DNA of 64,000 bases from a virus. The stretch is taken from positions 1 to 64,000 of IMG/VR virus record IMGVR_UViG_3300044981_000029; one strand, 5' to 3'. Shown here one piece after another: positions 32,755 to 39,898 of the stretch. The notes beneath the pieces are model-generated. The model had not been told where the DNA came from and ran no database searches. It worked only from the letters and a program-made list of their open reading frames with translations. The number at the start of each line of letters is the position of its first letter. Positions within the stretch are counted from its first letter, which is position 1. A program made the translations under genes and the position numbers.

Positions 32755-33585
32755 TTAAACTCCGCAATTACCACCGCATTCATGGCTAAATAGATCATCT
32801 TCCCTAGCGATAGGCGATAGGTCGGCTTTTCCAAGAGGAACTCGGCTTGAATGAAGAAAGACCTCCCCGTGAAACCTCGCTACCTGGGCCGGCTCTCGTA
32901 GCCACCCGTCCAACTCAAGGGTTTCGTCCCATTCTTCGGGATTCTCGCGTAGATCACGCCATCCCGAATTACCCTGATACGGACAATATTTGCATCGTGA
33001 CTTGGGAGGGCGTCGGTACTGACGCTCCTCAAGCCACGTATAGCAACCTTGGCGGCTCTTCCTGGCTTCAATCAGGATATGTCGGTTGTGGATAAAACGA
33101 CACCCACTCGGTCCCACGCGCTCAATCTCGTCAGTCGAAATACCGATCCAGCTCTCAACAGAATCCGGCGCGACATAGCCGCGTGGACCGACGCCGAGAA
33201 GCTCGCGAATCTTCCGCCGGATCGGTCGAATCTTCCAATTGCGGGTGCAGTTGCGCCCACCCATGCCGCCTTTGCCAACGAACCAAGGAATGCGGGCACC
33301 ATCTTCATCTCCAGCCAACAAAGCCGTTTTTAGCGAACGGCTGCATCTGACGACGTGGACTTGGAAGGGCAATATTCCTGGGGACATGAGCCACGTCAGA
33401 TGCTCATAAACGGCGGCTGGCTCATCCCCCGTATCGGCGAAGATCGCACAGTCCGGTGCCGGTATTTCACCTTGTGCGGCCATGAGGGCAATAGTAGTGG
33501 ACTGGACACCAGCGCCTAGGCTCAAAACCCGAAGTTTCGGGTTTAGTAATGGGCGGGATAGGCCATCATGTTGCAGTTCGATCAT
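32755..33585 (-). CDS. PP-loop ATPase / PAPS reductase-like protein
   Basis: 276 aa with ATG at 33585, preceded by AAAGG. An upstream in-frame extension to 33741 runs through a repeat copy and is rejected. RVLSLGAGVQSTT is a PP-loop (variant of SGGxxS/T) of adenine-nucleotide alpha hydrolases. CKYCPYQG and the final HECGGNCG give a Cys cluster for zinc or iron-sulfur. Phage members of this group are usually annotated PAPS reductase-like and may act on nucleotides or DNA (as DndC and QueC do), not in sulfate assimilation. The substrate is unknown. Confidence 0.7.
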   Translation of the reverse strand: MIELQHDGLSRPLLNPKLRVLSLGAGVQSTTIALMAAQGEIPAPDCAIFADTGDEPAAVYEHLTWLMSPGILPFQVHVVRCSRSLKTALLAGDEDGARIPWFVGKGGMGGRNCTRNWKIRPIRRKIRELLGVGPRGYVAPDSVESWIGISTDEIERVGPSGCRFIHNRHILIEARKSRQGCYTWLEERQYRRPPKSRCKYCPYQGNSGWRDLRENPEEWDETLELDGWLREPAQVARFHGEVFLHSSRVPLGKADLSPIAREDDLFSHECGGNCGV

Positions 33586-33611
33586 TGTGGAACCTTTGCC
33601 CCCTACAGGGT

Positions 33612-33678
33612 GAAATCGCGAACGCGCTCGGTGAGGCTCGAACCGGACGCAACATACGAGATCACGATCCGGAAGGTT
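33612..33678 (+). pseudogene. Degenerate copy of the 3' end of the gene at 32385
   Basis: About 80% identical to 32484-32549. After one inserted base the + frame reads LEPDATYEITIRKV, close to LEPDKTYRITIEEV of the 58-aa protein. It lies between the PP-loop gene and the next leftward gene and forms part of the latter's 3' end. It is a footprint of a duplication or insertion at the late/early boundary. Confidence 0.7.
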
Positions 33679-33970
33679 TCGCCTTAGAATAGGCAACGCA
33701 CGCAGCCACGGAATCTCCGCACCAATCAACGGTTCCGTCATGAAGCATCCATTTGCGCCAATATTCTGGCATGCCGTTCAATGGTCTGCATCGAACAGTC
33801 GAAGAACCACCGATGCCTGACGGAGAATAATTCATCTCACCAGTGAAGCCAACAACTTCCCAATCACCGCCATATGATCTGTCCGAGAATTTGTCGCCGA
33901 TGCGGACCATCTGGCGACCTTGACTATAGGCCAATGTCAGTTCTTTGATATCGTCGATAATTCCGCTCAT
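33662..33970 (-). CDS. Hypothetical protein, 102 aa
   Basis: Begins MSGIIDDIKELTLAYSQGRQMVRIGDKFSDRSYGGDWEVVGFTG; small beta-barrel-like composition with Trp and Gly. Its last codons lie in the repeat copy at 33612-33678, so its C-terminus may have been added by the duplication. It overlaps the upstream gene by ATGA. Resembles small phage proteins of unknown function. Confidence 0.6.
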   Translation of the reverse strand: MSGIIDDIKELTLAYSQGRQMVRIGDKFSDRSYGGDWEVVGFTGEMNYSPSGIGGSSTVRCRPLNGMPEYWRKWMLHDGTVDWCGDSVAACVAYSKAKPSGS

Positions 33971-34101
33971 GTTTTATTCTCTTTAGTGGCCTTCTTCTTG
34001 CGCTTCGCCTTGACGAGCAGCGGCGTCCAGCATCCCGACCCGTACTTCCTGATCGAGGCCTCGATGCGCTTGATCATGACCTTGGAGGCTTTGCGGGTCA
34101 T
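33967..34101 (-). CDS. Basic hypothetical protein, 44 aa
   Basis: MTRKASKVMIKRIEASIRKYGSGCWTPLLVKA then a Lys-rich tail (KRKKKATKENKT). Coupled on both sides by ATGA overlaps. The charge suggests nucleic-acid binding or a highly basic small regulator; no family known. Confidence 0.55.
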   Translation of the reverse strand: MTRKASKVMIKRIEASIRKYGSGCWTPLLVKAKRKKKATKENKT

Positions 34102-34271
34102 GTCCGTTCCTTCTTTTCGTGAGAATCGATTTTGATGGTCTTACACGGGCACTTTGGGGCGATTCTACCCCCGCCGCGATGGTGACATGCCAGACAACGC
34201 CACGAATACCCCTTGCGTTTGTCTCTGTATGCCATTTTTCTCCACTCGCACTTTGGAGCCTCGATTTTCAC
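34098..34271 (-). CDS. Small zinc-ribbon-like protein, 57 aa
   Basis: GTG start overlaps the upstream stop. Cys pattern CEW ... CLACHH ... CPC, with His, fits a small zinc-binding knuckle. Basic C-terminal end. A downstream ATG at residue 13 is an alternative start. Possibly a DNA- or protein-binding regulator of the early region. Confidence 0.5.
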   Translation of the reverse strand: MKIEAPKCEWRKMAYRDKRKGYSWRCLACHHRGGGRIAPKCPCKTIKIDSHEKKERT

Positions 34272-34720
34272 TTTCGCGCTTTCAGATCCGCGATGGCCTG
34301 CAACAGCGCCTCGTTGTCGTGAGCGCAGCCGATCTCATCGCAGGCGTCGGCGAATGCTCGTTCGAAATCTGATGGAGTGGCCGCTCTGTCCAGCGCTGGC
34401 GCTGCCACGGCGTAAAGAGGTTCTACCTCGTGATGGTGAGGATTAATGAAGTCTGGCTTAACCGGAACCAAAGACCACTCCCCGTTATCGTCACCTTCGC
34501 GGAATCTCGGCAGTGTCCGCCATCGCCATGCACATGCCTCAAACGCTGGCGCTGCGGGCGGGAGGGCGGCGCGGGTGTTCCATAGGGCGCGGGCACTCGG
34601 TTCGGAATCCTCTAGGGAGGCTCCGCAGCCTTGGCAACAAACGAAGTTTAATTTGGTTAGCGATTCTATTTCGTTGCCACCACAAAATGGGCATGGGAGC
34701 AGCGTTTCTGTGTCGGTCAT
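34268..34720 (-). CDS. Lar-like restriction alleviation / zinc-ribbon protein
   Basis: 150 aa. The N-terminus LLPCPFCGGNEIE ... FVCCQGCGASLED ... ALWNTRA is the Lar family zinc ribbon (CPFCGG and CxxCG, then W-N-x-R). Lar of Rac prophage modulates type I restriction. The C-terminal extension (EACAWRWRTL ... ADACDEIGCAHDNEALLQAIADLK) is not part of the short family. A role against host restriction is plausible but inferred. Confidence 0.65.
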   Translation of the reverse strand: MTDTETLLPCPFCGGNEIESLTKLNFVCCQGCGASLEDSEPSARALWNTRAALPPAAPAFEACAWRWRTLPRFREGDDNGEWSLVPVKPDFINPHHHEVEPLYAVAAPALDRAATPSDFERAFADACDEIGCAHDNEALLQAIADLKARK

Positions 34721-34722
34721 GG

Positions 34723-35004
34723 CTACGCCTTCTCTAGTTGTTCATATTCGATTTTGGTGTCAATCAGAGGTCGGAAACGCTCTGGTTTGAATGCCCATTC
34801 CTTCTCGTCTCCGTCGGCCCAAATTATCGTAGGATTGACCAGTTCCTCCAGATAAACGCCATATCCCTCGATATGGTCATTCACATCGAAACCGCGAACC
34901 GTATAGATTCCTCCGGTTCGTGGTAGCATTGTTACATAGGGACGAGTTTCTTGGTTGATGGAATCATCAACGCAAACTACCTTCTGTCCGATCCTAAGTA
35001 TCAT
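34723..35004 (-). CDS. Hypothetical protein, 93 aa
   Basis: ATG at 35004 (TGATG with the upstream stop). Reads MILRIGQKVVCVDDS ... YTVRGFDVNDHIEGYGVYLEELVNP ... WAFKPERFRPL. This small beta-barrel plan is very common in phages of alphaproteobacteria as a conserved hypothetical, with no function assigned. In the leftward early operon. Confidence 0.6.
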   Translation of the reverse strand: MILRIGQKVVCVDDSINQETRPYVTMLPRTGGIYTVRGFDVNDHIEGYGVYLEELVNPTIIWADGDEKEWAFKPERFRPLIDTKIEYEQLEKA

Positions 35005-35105
35005 CACTCCCTCCCGAAGCAAGCAGCCAGCGTCGCGATGGCTATCGCGAGAAAAACAATCGTAAGAATTGCTACTCCGATTGATGGGGCGTGAAGCCTT
35101 TTCAT
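35004..35105 (-). CDS. Tiny single-pass membrane peptide, 33 aa
   Basis: MKRLHAPSIGVAILTIVFLAIAIATLAACF. A basic start is followed by one hydrophobic segment covering most of the peptide. Coupled to both neighbours by overlaps. One of several tiny membrane peptides in the early regions. Confidence 0.5.
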   Translation of the reverse strand: MKRLHAPSIGVAILTIVFLAIAIATLAACFGRE

Positions 35106-35614
35106 GTCCGCACCGCGCCGTTGCCGAACCGGTTCGGCGGCAGTTCTGAGGCAGCACCACGAATGACGTTGCCGAGTTGTTCCAGAGTAAAATCAACGCC
35201 GTTGATTTGCACCGCAGTTCCTGCGTCCTCCAAGAACAGCGGTTTCTCGCCCTCCTCCAGCCCCTCCGGTGCGCTCTGGATAGTCCCCGGCACTTTGATG
35301 AACGCCGCAAGCTTGATCTCCTCACGGAGGTCCGCAAGCTGCTTGGCGGCCACGCTGGCGATGGTTTCCGCAATCGCCGAAACCCGGACCACGACGCGCT
35401 CGTATTGCGCACCAGAGGCGGTAACCCGTTCCACTTGCTGGATCAGGAACTCGGTCTGGAACTTCAAGTTGCTGTTGATTCCGGTCAGTTCCCGCACCTG
35501 ATCGGTCAGGACCATGACTTGCTGTCGGGCCTCAGCGAGGTCGTCCTTGAGTTGGTCGTAGTCGCGCAGGAACTGCGTTTCGCTCGGTGTGCGGTCGTGG
35601 ATGTGGTGATTCAT
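35102..35614 (-). CDS. Coiled-coil protein, 170 aa
   Basis: ATG at 35614 (MNHHIHDRT). Residues 15-60 form a heptad-rich coiled coil (DYDQLKDDLAEARQQVMVLTDQVRELTGI), with further helices to about 130. The C-terminal part has EQLGNVIRGAASELPP. Probably an oligomeric DNA-metabolism or accessory protein; no specific domain is recognised. Overlaps the DnaA-like gene by ATGA. Confidence 0.6.
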   Translation of the reverse strand: MNHHIHDRTPSETQFLRDYDQLKDDLAEARQQVMVLTDQVRELTGINSNLKFQTEFLIQQVERVTASGAQYERVVVRVSAIAETIASVAAKQLADLREEIKLAAFIKVPGTIQSAPEGLEEGEKPLFLEDAGTAVQINGVDFTLEQLGNVIRGAASELPPNRFGNGAVRT

Positions 35615-36150
35615 GGTTGGTTCTCCGGTGGTTCGGCCCAATCTTCAATTCGTTGCCACATGCGGTTCACCCGCAGGCAGAACTCGGGGTCTTTCTCAAT
35701 GAGACGGGCGATTCTATCGCGAGCGTGAATTATAGACGAATGATCCCGAAAACCAAACCGACGCGCTACAAATGGCGTCGATTGTCCGGTAATTTTCAGG
35801 GCGAGAAACATCGCCAGATGTCGCGCATTGACGATCTTGTCAAATCTTCGCGGGCCATTTATCTCGGCAACCGTCACGCCGTCTTCTTCGGCAATTACGC
35901 GCTGAATTTCCTTGATGATCTCAATTGACGTTTTGCGCGATGGTATCTCGGAAACGACGCTGAACCACCATTTGATTTGCGGTTTCCGAGGTTGTTGACG
36001 CGACGGAGACACGAATGCGGCGCTGCGCTCCGATGCGGACAGAATCTTGATGCCCGGATCTGGTTTCCCAGCAGCATTGATGCGCGCAATCCTCGCTCGG
36101 TGCTCCGCAGTTTGGCGCTTGGCCTCAGTGGTCGGCTGGTCGGGGGTCAT
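35611..36150 (-). CDS. DnaA domain IV-like DNA-binding protein
   Basis: 179 aa. The C-terminal ~90 residues show the DnaA domain IV plan: helices IEIIKEIQRVIAEEDGVTVAEINGPRR, then NARHLAMFLALKITGQSTPFVARRFGFRDHSSIIHARDRIARL, the helix-turn-helix and DnaA signature region that reads DnaA boxes. The AAA+ ATPase and other DnaA domains are absent. The N-terminal half is basic and of unknown fold. It could bind DnaA boxes of phage or host origin and either start phage replication or block host DnaA. Coupled to gcrA. Confidence 0.8.
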   Translation of the reverse strand: MTPDQPTTEAKRQTAEHRARIARINAAGKPDPGIKILSASERSAAFVSPSRQQPRKPQIKWWFSVVSEIPSRKTSIEIIKEIQRVIAEEDGVTVAEINGPRRFDKIVNARHLAMFLALKITGQSTPFVARRFGFRDHSSIIHARDRIARLIEKDPEFCLRVNRMWQRIEDWAEPPENQP

Positions 36151-36614
36151 CAGCGCGACCTCCGAGGCTGCGGCGGCGCATACGAAATCCGGCAATGATG
36201 CGCGCAATAGGGCGATCCAGCAAGCACCCTGCGCCCGCAGAACACATAATCATGACCGCCGAACGGAAACTTGCATGTGTCGTCCGTCAACTCCAGCAGC
36301 GTGATCGGCTGGCAGTCCTCCAGAATCTCAGGCTCCGGCGGCAATGGCTGGCACCGCATGACGGGTTGCGAGCTTTCCTTGAGCAGGAATCCCGCGACCG
36401 GCGCTGCCTTCTTCTTTCGCGGCATTTTCATTCTCTTCGGTGGACCGCCGCCATGGCTGCCTCGCAACCGATAGCCTCGACGATTACACAGGGATATCAC
36501 AGCATTCCGCGATTTTCCATTATTCATGGATATTGCGATCTGAGATGCGGAAAGTCCGCATGCTGCAAGTCTTGCCACCTCGATTTTTTCATCCGCAGTC
36601 CAGAGCACCTGCAT
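36150..36614 (-). CDS. gcrA: GcrA-like cell-cycle transcription regulator
   Basis: 154 aa with ATG at 36614. The N-terminus (WTADEKIEVARLAACGLSASQIAISMNNGKSRNAVISLCNRRGYRLRG) is the GcrA DNA-binding helix-turn-helix. The C-terminal part (CKFPFGG ... FCGRRVLAGSPYCAHHCRISY) is the conserved zinc-like Cys/His end that contacts sigma70. GcrA is an alphaproteobacterial regulator of genes whose promoters carry GANTC methylation sites. A phage copy probably steers host RNA polymerase or host cell cycle. Coupled to a tiny membrane peptide and the DnaA-like gene. Confidence 0.85.
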   Translation of the reverse strand: MQVLWTADEKIEVARLAACGLSASQIAISMNNGKSRNAVISLCNRRGYRLRGSHGGGPPKRMKMPRKKKAAPVAGFLLKESSQPVMRCQPLPPEPEILEDCQPITLLELTDDTCKFPFGGHDYVFCGRRVLAGSPYCAHHCRISYAPPQPRRSR

Positions 36615-36703
36615 CACAGCACACTCCCCAGCAGATACCACCCTGCCCATATCCAAAACGCGATGCACGCGCCGCCCCAGAAGAATGGCCAATTGATTTC
36701 CAT
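36614..36703 (-). CDS. Tiny Trp-rich membrane peptide, 29 aa
   Basis: MEINWPFFWGGACIAFWIWAGWYLLGSVL: a single hydrophobic segment with five Trp. AGGAG lies eight bases before the ATG, inside the end of ninB. The stop overlaps the gcrA start (TGATG). Too short for family assignment, but the start signal is strong. Confidence 0.55.
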   Translation of the reverse strand: MEINWPFFWGGACIAFWIWAGWYLLGSVL

Positions 36704-36704
36704 A

Positions 36705-37127
36705 TTATGTTCTCCTCATTTCTTCGTACGAGGCCAATTGCGGGTCGCTCCAAACCACGCCGTTCTCAGCCCCCCAGGCGAAAATTAGCTCAATCAAATT
36801 TGACATTTCAACCTTAGTTGTCTTTGACGAAGAATATCCAGTCGAGAAAAAGTTGCGCCCGTCGAGCGTCGGCAAGATATCCTGCTCCTGTCCGAGCGCG
36901 TGCAGGAAAATCACCTTGTATTCATCGATCGTAAATTGCTGTCCATTGATGGTCTTTTTCTGTTTCACAATATCTGTCAACATTGCCCACATACGGGCGT
37001 TCTGTGGAAGCGTTCGCTTTGGGTCTCTGATTTCTACCCGAGATCCTAGAGGTGCAACCTTGATTGATTCCATAACGCGCTGGCGCATCTTTTCGTCATA
37101 GATCACGACCAGCGAGTGAGACATCAT
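36705..37127 (-). CDS. ninB: NinB-like recombination protein
   Basis: 140 aa. It matches lambda NinB/Orf layout: LVVIYDEKMRQRVMESIKVAPLGSRVEIRDPKRTLPQNARMWAMLTDIVKQ, then YKVIFLHALG and GVVWSDPQLASYEEMRR near the end. NinB proteins bind single-stranded DNA and SSB and help strand exchange without RecFOR. It follows ERF and YqaJ in the same operon, as in many phages. A start at 37127 was chosen (AAAGG five bases upstream); 37124 is also possible. Confidence 0.8.
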   Translation of the reverse strand: MMSHSLVVIYDEKMRQRVMESIKVAPLGSRVEIRDPKRTLPQNARMWAMLTDIVKQKKTINGQQFTIDEYKVIFLHALGQEQDILPTLDGRNFFSTGYSSSKTTKVEMSNLIELIFAWGAENGVVWSDPQLASYEEMRRT

Positions 37128-37729
37128 GCTGCCTTTAGCTTCTCGACCAACATGCACAGTTCCCGGTCGAAATCATCCACGGCTTTCCGAAGGTCGGAGA
37201 TGTAGGCTTCATCTCGTTTATGCCGGATAATCAGCGGCTTCATTTTCGAATAATAGACGATCAAGTCAATCCACTCTCGCTCAGCAACCATGAGATTGCC
37301 TTGAAGCTGCGCGCGGTGCTCCGGTGGGGCTTCCCCCTTGAGGAGCAGCGGGATCAGAATGTGCGGAGCCGCCGTCTTGATCTCAAGCATTCCGTCATCG
37401 CCGACAAGGGCGTCCGGTGAGCAGCCGCATTTGCCGTTGCGGACAAAACCGACCCTGCGCGGTTCGCAGTCGCGCACGAACGAATAATGCTGCCGGGCTT
37501 CGTCCTCCATTGCATGGCCGCGGTCCATGTATCCATTGGTGTAGTTCTCAGCCGGCTCTCCGGTGATGCGCTCGCCAGCCATCTTGTAAAGCAGCGTCTG
37601 GCGCGTCTTGGATTCGGCGCCCCCGCGCCCCGATGCAAGCAGAGTTGAGAAAACAGAGGCGGTTGGGATGCCGGCGCGCAGCTTGCGCCATTCCTCGGTT
37701 CCCTGTTCCAGGTCTTCAAAGATTTCCAT
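37124..37729 (-). CDS. YqaJ-type (lambda exonuclease-like) recombinase nuclease
   Basis: 201 aa, ATG at 37729 overlapping the erf stop. Motifs: GTEEWRKLRAGIPTASVFSTLLA at the start, RGHAMEDEARQHY, CSPDALVGDDGMLEIKTA (D ... E-x-K of the PD-(D/E)xK nuclease) and QLQGNLMVAEREWIDLIVYYSKMKP (Q-motif). This family degrades one strand from double-strand ends to leave 3' single strands for annealing by ERF. It forms a two-gene recombination system with erf. Confidence 0.85.
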   Translation of the reverse strand: MEIFEDLEQGTEEWRKLRAGIPTASVFSTLLASGRGGAESKTRQTLLYKMAGERITGEPAENYTNGYMDRGHAMEDEARQHYSFVRDCEPRRVGFVRNGKCGCSPDALVGDDGMLEIKTAAPHILIPLLLKGEAPPEHRAQLQGNLMVAEREWIDLIVYYSKMKPLIIRHKRDEAYISDLRKAVDDFDRELCMLVEKLKAA

Positions 37730-38475
37730 CACGATTGCGCTTTCTTCTGGAATTGATCCAACCCGGCCATGCAGCCGTCGAACAGCGATGCCATAATGTC
37801 CTCGAATGCCTCGACTTTTGCCCATTTGAGGAACTTCTTGCGGTCACATCCGACCGCCTCGCATTTATCGATCAGGGCATCGATCTGGATTTGGCTTATC
37901 CTTGCAGCGTCCTCCTCGCCAATTCCGGCTTTGCTTCCGTCATCATCTGCTGCGGCCGCGAGACCTAGCATTTGAACCAACGAATAGCGCTGCAGGTAGG
38001 TCAGGGTCGATCCGATGGCCTGGATAGCGTTCTTGTTTCCGCTGCCGTCTGCCGGGCCGGAAAGGGTTGTCTCCTCGCTGTGGCCGTCCTCATGGGACAA
38101 TATGCACGTCACGTTGATGCGCTCGTTCTGCACCGTTCGGAATCGATAGGAAAGGCCGTGCGCGCCGATGATGGGATCGACGACCCGCGCAATGGCGGCA
38201 AAATCGGCGTATTTCTTGGAATTGTGCCCCGTAGCGTTGCGCGTGATCGGAGGTATCTGCTTTTTTGCGGCGGCCACGGCCTTGTCGAAGGCCTTGCGAG
38301 CGTTGCCGGCCTCCCACCGCTCTTGCAGGTTCATCAGCTTCTCGATCATGTCGAGACCGGCGCCGCTGCTGACGGCTCGGTTGAGCATGTCCATTGGCGT
38401 CATTGCTGGCATAATTTCCGCTCTGCGCACGATGTCCTGCGCCTGCTCTGCGGGCTTCTCGGCTGGGCTGGTCAT
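37729..38475 (-). CDS. erf: ERF-family single-strand annealing protein
   Basis: 248 aa. Typical ERF features are MLNRAVSSGAGLDMIEKLMNLQERWEAGNARKAFDKAVAAAKKQIP, a KYADFAAIARVVDPIIGAHGLSYRF block and DGSGNKNAIQAIGSTLTYLQRYSLVQMLGLA, the hallmark. The C-terminal part (DAARISQIQIDALIDKCEAVG) is the usual linker helix. It anneals complementary single strands made by YqaJ. Needed for concatemer formation or recombination-dependent replication. Confidence 0.9.
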   Translation of the reverse strand: MTSPAEKPAEQAQDIVRRAEIMPAMTPMDMLNRAVSSGAGLDMIEKLMNLQERWEAGNARKAFDKAVAAAKKQIPPITRNATGHNSKKYADFAAIARVVDPIIGAHGLSYRFRTVQNERINVTCILSHEDGHSEETTLSGPADGSGNKNAIQAIGSTLTYLQRYSLVQMLGLAAAADDDGSKAGIGEEDAARISQIQIDALIDKCEAVGCDRKKFLKWAKVEAFEDIMASLFDGCMAGLDQFQKKAQS

Positions 38476-38636
38476 TTCGGTTCCTTCTCAGTCCATCCCC
38501 ATGATACGATGTTGTACATCTCTTCGCGGACCATTCCGTCAATCTCTTCTTCGGTTGCATCGTCTTCAACTTCAATCTCGCCGGACCACATAGCGCCCTG
38601 CATGGAAGTTTCCACAACCCATTTGATAATCCTCAT
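38472..38636 (-). CDS. Hypothetical protein, 54 aa
   Basis: ATG at 38636; overlaps erf by ATGA. MRIIKWVVETSMQGAMWSGEIEVEDDATEEEIDGMVREEMYNIVSWGWTEKE. Acidic, small alpha/beta plan found upstream of erf in related phages. No function assigned. Confidence 0.6.
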   Translation of the reverse strand: MRIIKWVVETSMQGAMWSGEIEVEDDATEEEIDGMVREEMYNIVSWGWTEKEPK

Positions 38637-38640
38637 TGCT

Positions 38641-38922
38641 CTACCCCTTCGCCTGTTCGAGCTTCTTCCATGCTCTGGTGAGCGCTGCCATCTCTGGGCT
38701 TGGCGCTACGTCAATATTGTAGCGATGCAGATGGTGGTCGATCATGTTGAGGAGGGCGGTGATTTCTGGCACATGAAGGAAAATTGGTATCGCGGTCATT
38801 TCGCCATAGCGGCGGTCTTTGGACATATTGCAGGCCGTTTCTTGATCTGGATGTAAACCTGGACGGCAATCAATGCATCGCTCGTAACCGAGCACACAGC
38901 CGCAGGCAAGAGTCCGGGTCAT
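38641..38922 (-). CDS. Hypothetical protein with Cys pairs, 93 aa
   Basis: N-terminus CGCVLGYERCIDCRPG with four Cys that may bind zinc, then a helical end (IFLHVPEITALLNMIDHHLHRYNIDVAPSPEMAALTRAWKKLEQ). An internal ATG could produce only the helical part. Coupled to its upstream neighbour by ATGA. Confidence 0.5.
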   Translation of the reverse strand: MTRTLACGCVLGYERCIDCRPGLHPDQETACNMSKDRRYGEMTAIPIFLHVPEITALLNMIDHHLHRYNIDVAPSPEMAALTRAWKKLEQAKG

Positions 38923-39203
38923 ACCTCCTCCATCGCGTCACGGCACCGCTTGTCCGCCTCCATGTACCGGCCGAGGGCGGCGGTGAGCTCTTGCGCCTCG
39001 ATCTGGTTGGCGTCCCACGCGGTCGCCTCATAAGCTGGCGATCGATCGCCGGACAGACGAACCGATTTGCCCTTGGTGACGGCGCATTTCTGCTGGGCAA
39101 CGCGGACAGCGCGTAGCAGATCAAGTTCGTGCGAGAACAGATCGCGCGGCAGATCGAACAGTTCCTGCGCCTTGGTGATAGCGGGGGGCGTGGTGGGGGT
39201 CAT
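38919..39203 (-). CDS. Helical hypothetical protein, 94 aa
   Basis: Reads TPTTPPAITKAQELFDLPRDLFSHELDLLRAVRVAQQKC and AQELTAALGRYMEADKRCRDAMEEV. Mostly helical. No recognised domain. In the leftward early operon. Confidence 0.55.
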   Translation of the reverse strand: MTPTTPPAITKAQELFDLPRDLFSHELDLLRAVRVAQQKCAVTKGKSVRLSGDRSPAYEATAWDANQIEAQELTAALGRYMEADKRCRDAMEEV

Positions 39204-39204
39204 G

Positions 39205-39384
39205 TCAGGACACCTTGATCTTGGCGAGTGCGGCCCTTGAGATATTCTTGATCTGCCGCAGAGTATATCGTAAGCTTTCGCTGTCGTTCACCATCGAAAA
39301 CGGCATCCGATCGATACTCTCCAAAGCCTTTTTCAGCCGCGCGTTTTCGTTCATGAGGTCGCGCGCATCGCTGTCGTTTGCCAT
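39205..39384 (-). CDS. Hypothetical protein, 59 aa
   Basis: ATG at 39384 after AAGGA. The N-terminal part DARDLMNENARLKKALESIDRM is a coiled-coil-like helix; basic C-terminus. Unrelated upstream codons in the frame were dropped. A 55-base gap to the next gene upstream (39385-39439) holds nothing evident. Confidence 0.55.
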   Translation of the reverse strand: MANDSDARDLMNENARLKKALESIDRMPFSMVNDSESLRYTLRQIKNISRAALAKIKVS

Positions 39385-39439
39385 CGTCTCAATCCTTGAA
39401 AAATTCGGCAGCATTGGCGCTGCCAGTCTGGGGGAGAAC

Positions 39440-39652
39440 TCAGCGGATGCGCTTGCCGGCATTGTTGTAGACGATGGCGATCTTGCGGGTGTTTGCGAAA
39501 CGGAGAGCAGCATCCACATCACGGAACCACCGGGTAATGATGGTGCTGAAGTCGGAAGGCGCCCAATCGACGTGGCACATGCCACCATTCTGCGCGATGA
39601 ACTTCTCGGAAGCCGCTCTGGAAATCTCGGCTGCGGATCGGGTGTCGGTCAT
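39440..39652 (-). CDS. Hypothetical protein, 70 aa, first gene after the internal promoter
   Basis: ATG at 39652, six bases after AGGAG. MTDTRSAAEISRAASEKFIAQNGG ... WFRDVDAALRFANTRKIAIVYNNAGKRIR. Small alpha/beta protein. It lies directly downstream of the leftward promoter at 39685-39713, so it is probably the first gene of the erf-gcrA transcript. Confidence 0.6.
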   Translation of the reverse strand: MTDTRSAAEISRAASEKFIAQNGGMCHVDWAPSDFSTIITRWFRDVDAALRFANTRKIAIVYNNAGKRIR

Positions 39653-39684
39653 GTCCATCTCCTGTGAGCCCCATTGGCTAACTC

Positions 39685-39713
39685 CATAAAGCACGGGTTT
39701 GACCTCGTGTCAA
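39685..39713 (-). promoter_or_regulatory. Leftward promoter P1, member of a three-copy promoter family
   Basis: On the minus strand: TTGACA at 39713-39708, 17-base spacer with GTCAAACCC and TGc just before TTTATG at 39690-39685. The same spacer theme (TCAAA, then TG one base before TTTATG) recurs at 43198-43226 and 49941-49969. TG-n-TTTATG is an extended -10. It should drive the block from 39652 to 32572, including erf, the YqaJ gene, gcrA and the dnaA-like gene. Confidence 0.8.
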
Positions 39714-39721
39714 GCCGGGGT

Positions 39722-39898
39722 TTACTGATTAATCTGTAATAGCAACTCCCGAGCGTTCTCGCACGCGTCCTGCAGCGGATCGCCTTCCCATCCATCCGGC
39801 ATGCCATCTCGGAACTCTGAATTGGCCAGCAGAATAGCCTCGATCGCCGCGACGAGAAGCCTCTTCTGGCAATCATTGACTTCGCAATTGTCGGTCAT
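39722..39898 (-). CDS. Hypothetical protein, 58 aa
   Basis: ATG at 39898, overlapping the upstream stop (ATGA). MTDNCEVNDCQKRLLVAAIEAILLANSEFRDG; a helical small protein with two Cys. The upstream neighbour ends at 39895. The region after its stop holds promoter P1. Confidence 0.55.
   Translation of the reverse strand: MTDNCEVNDCQKRLLVAAIEAILLANSEFRDGMPDGWEGDPLQDACENARELLLQINQ

Noticed and set aside
33586-33741. N-terminal extension of the PP-loop protein
   Set aside because: The extended part runs through a repeat copy, resembles the antisense of 32484-32549 and lies upstream of a good ATG with ribosome-binding site.
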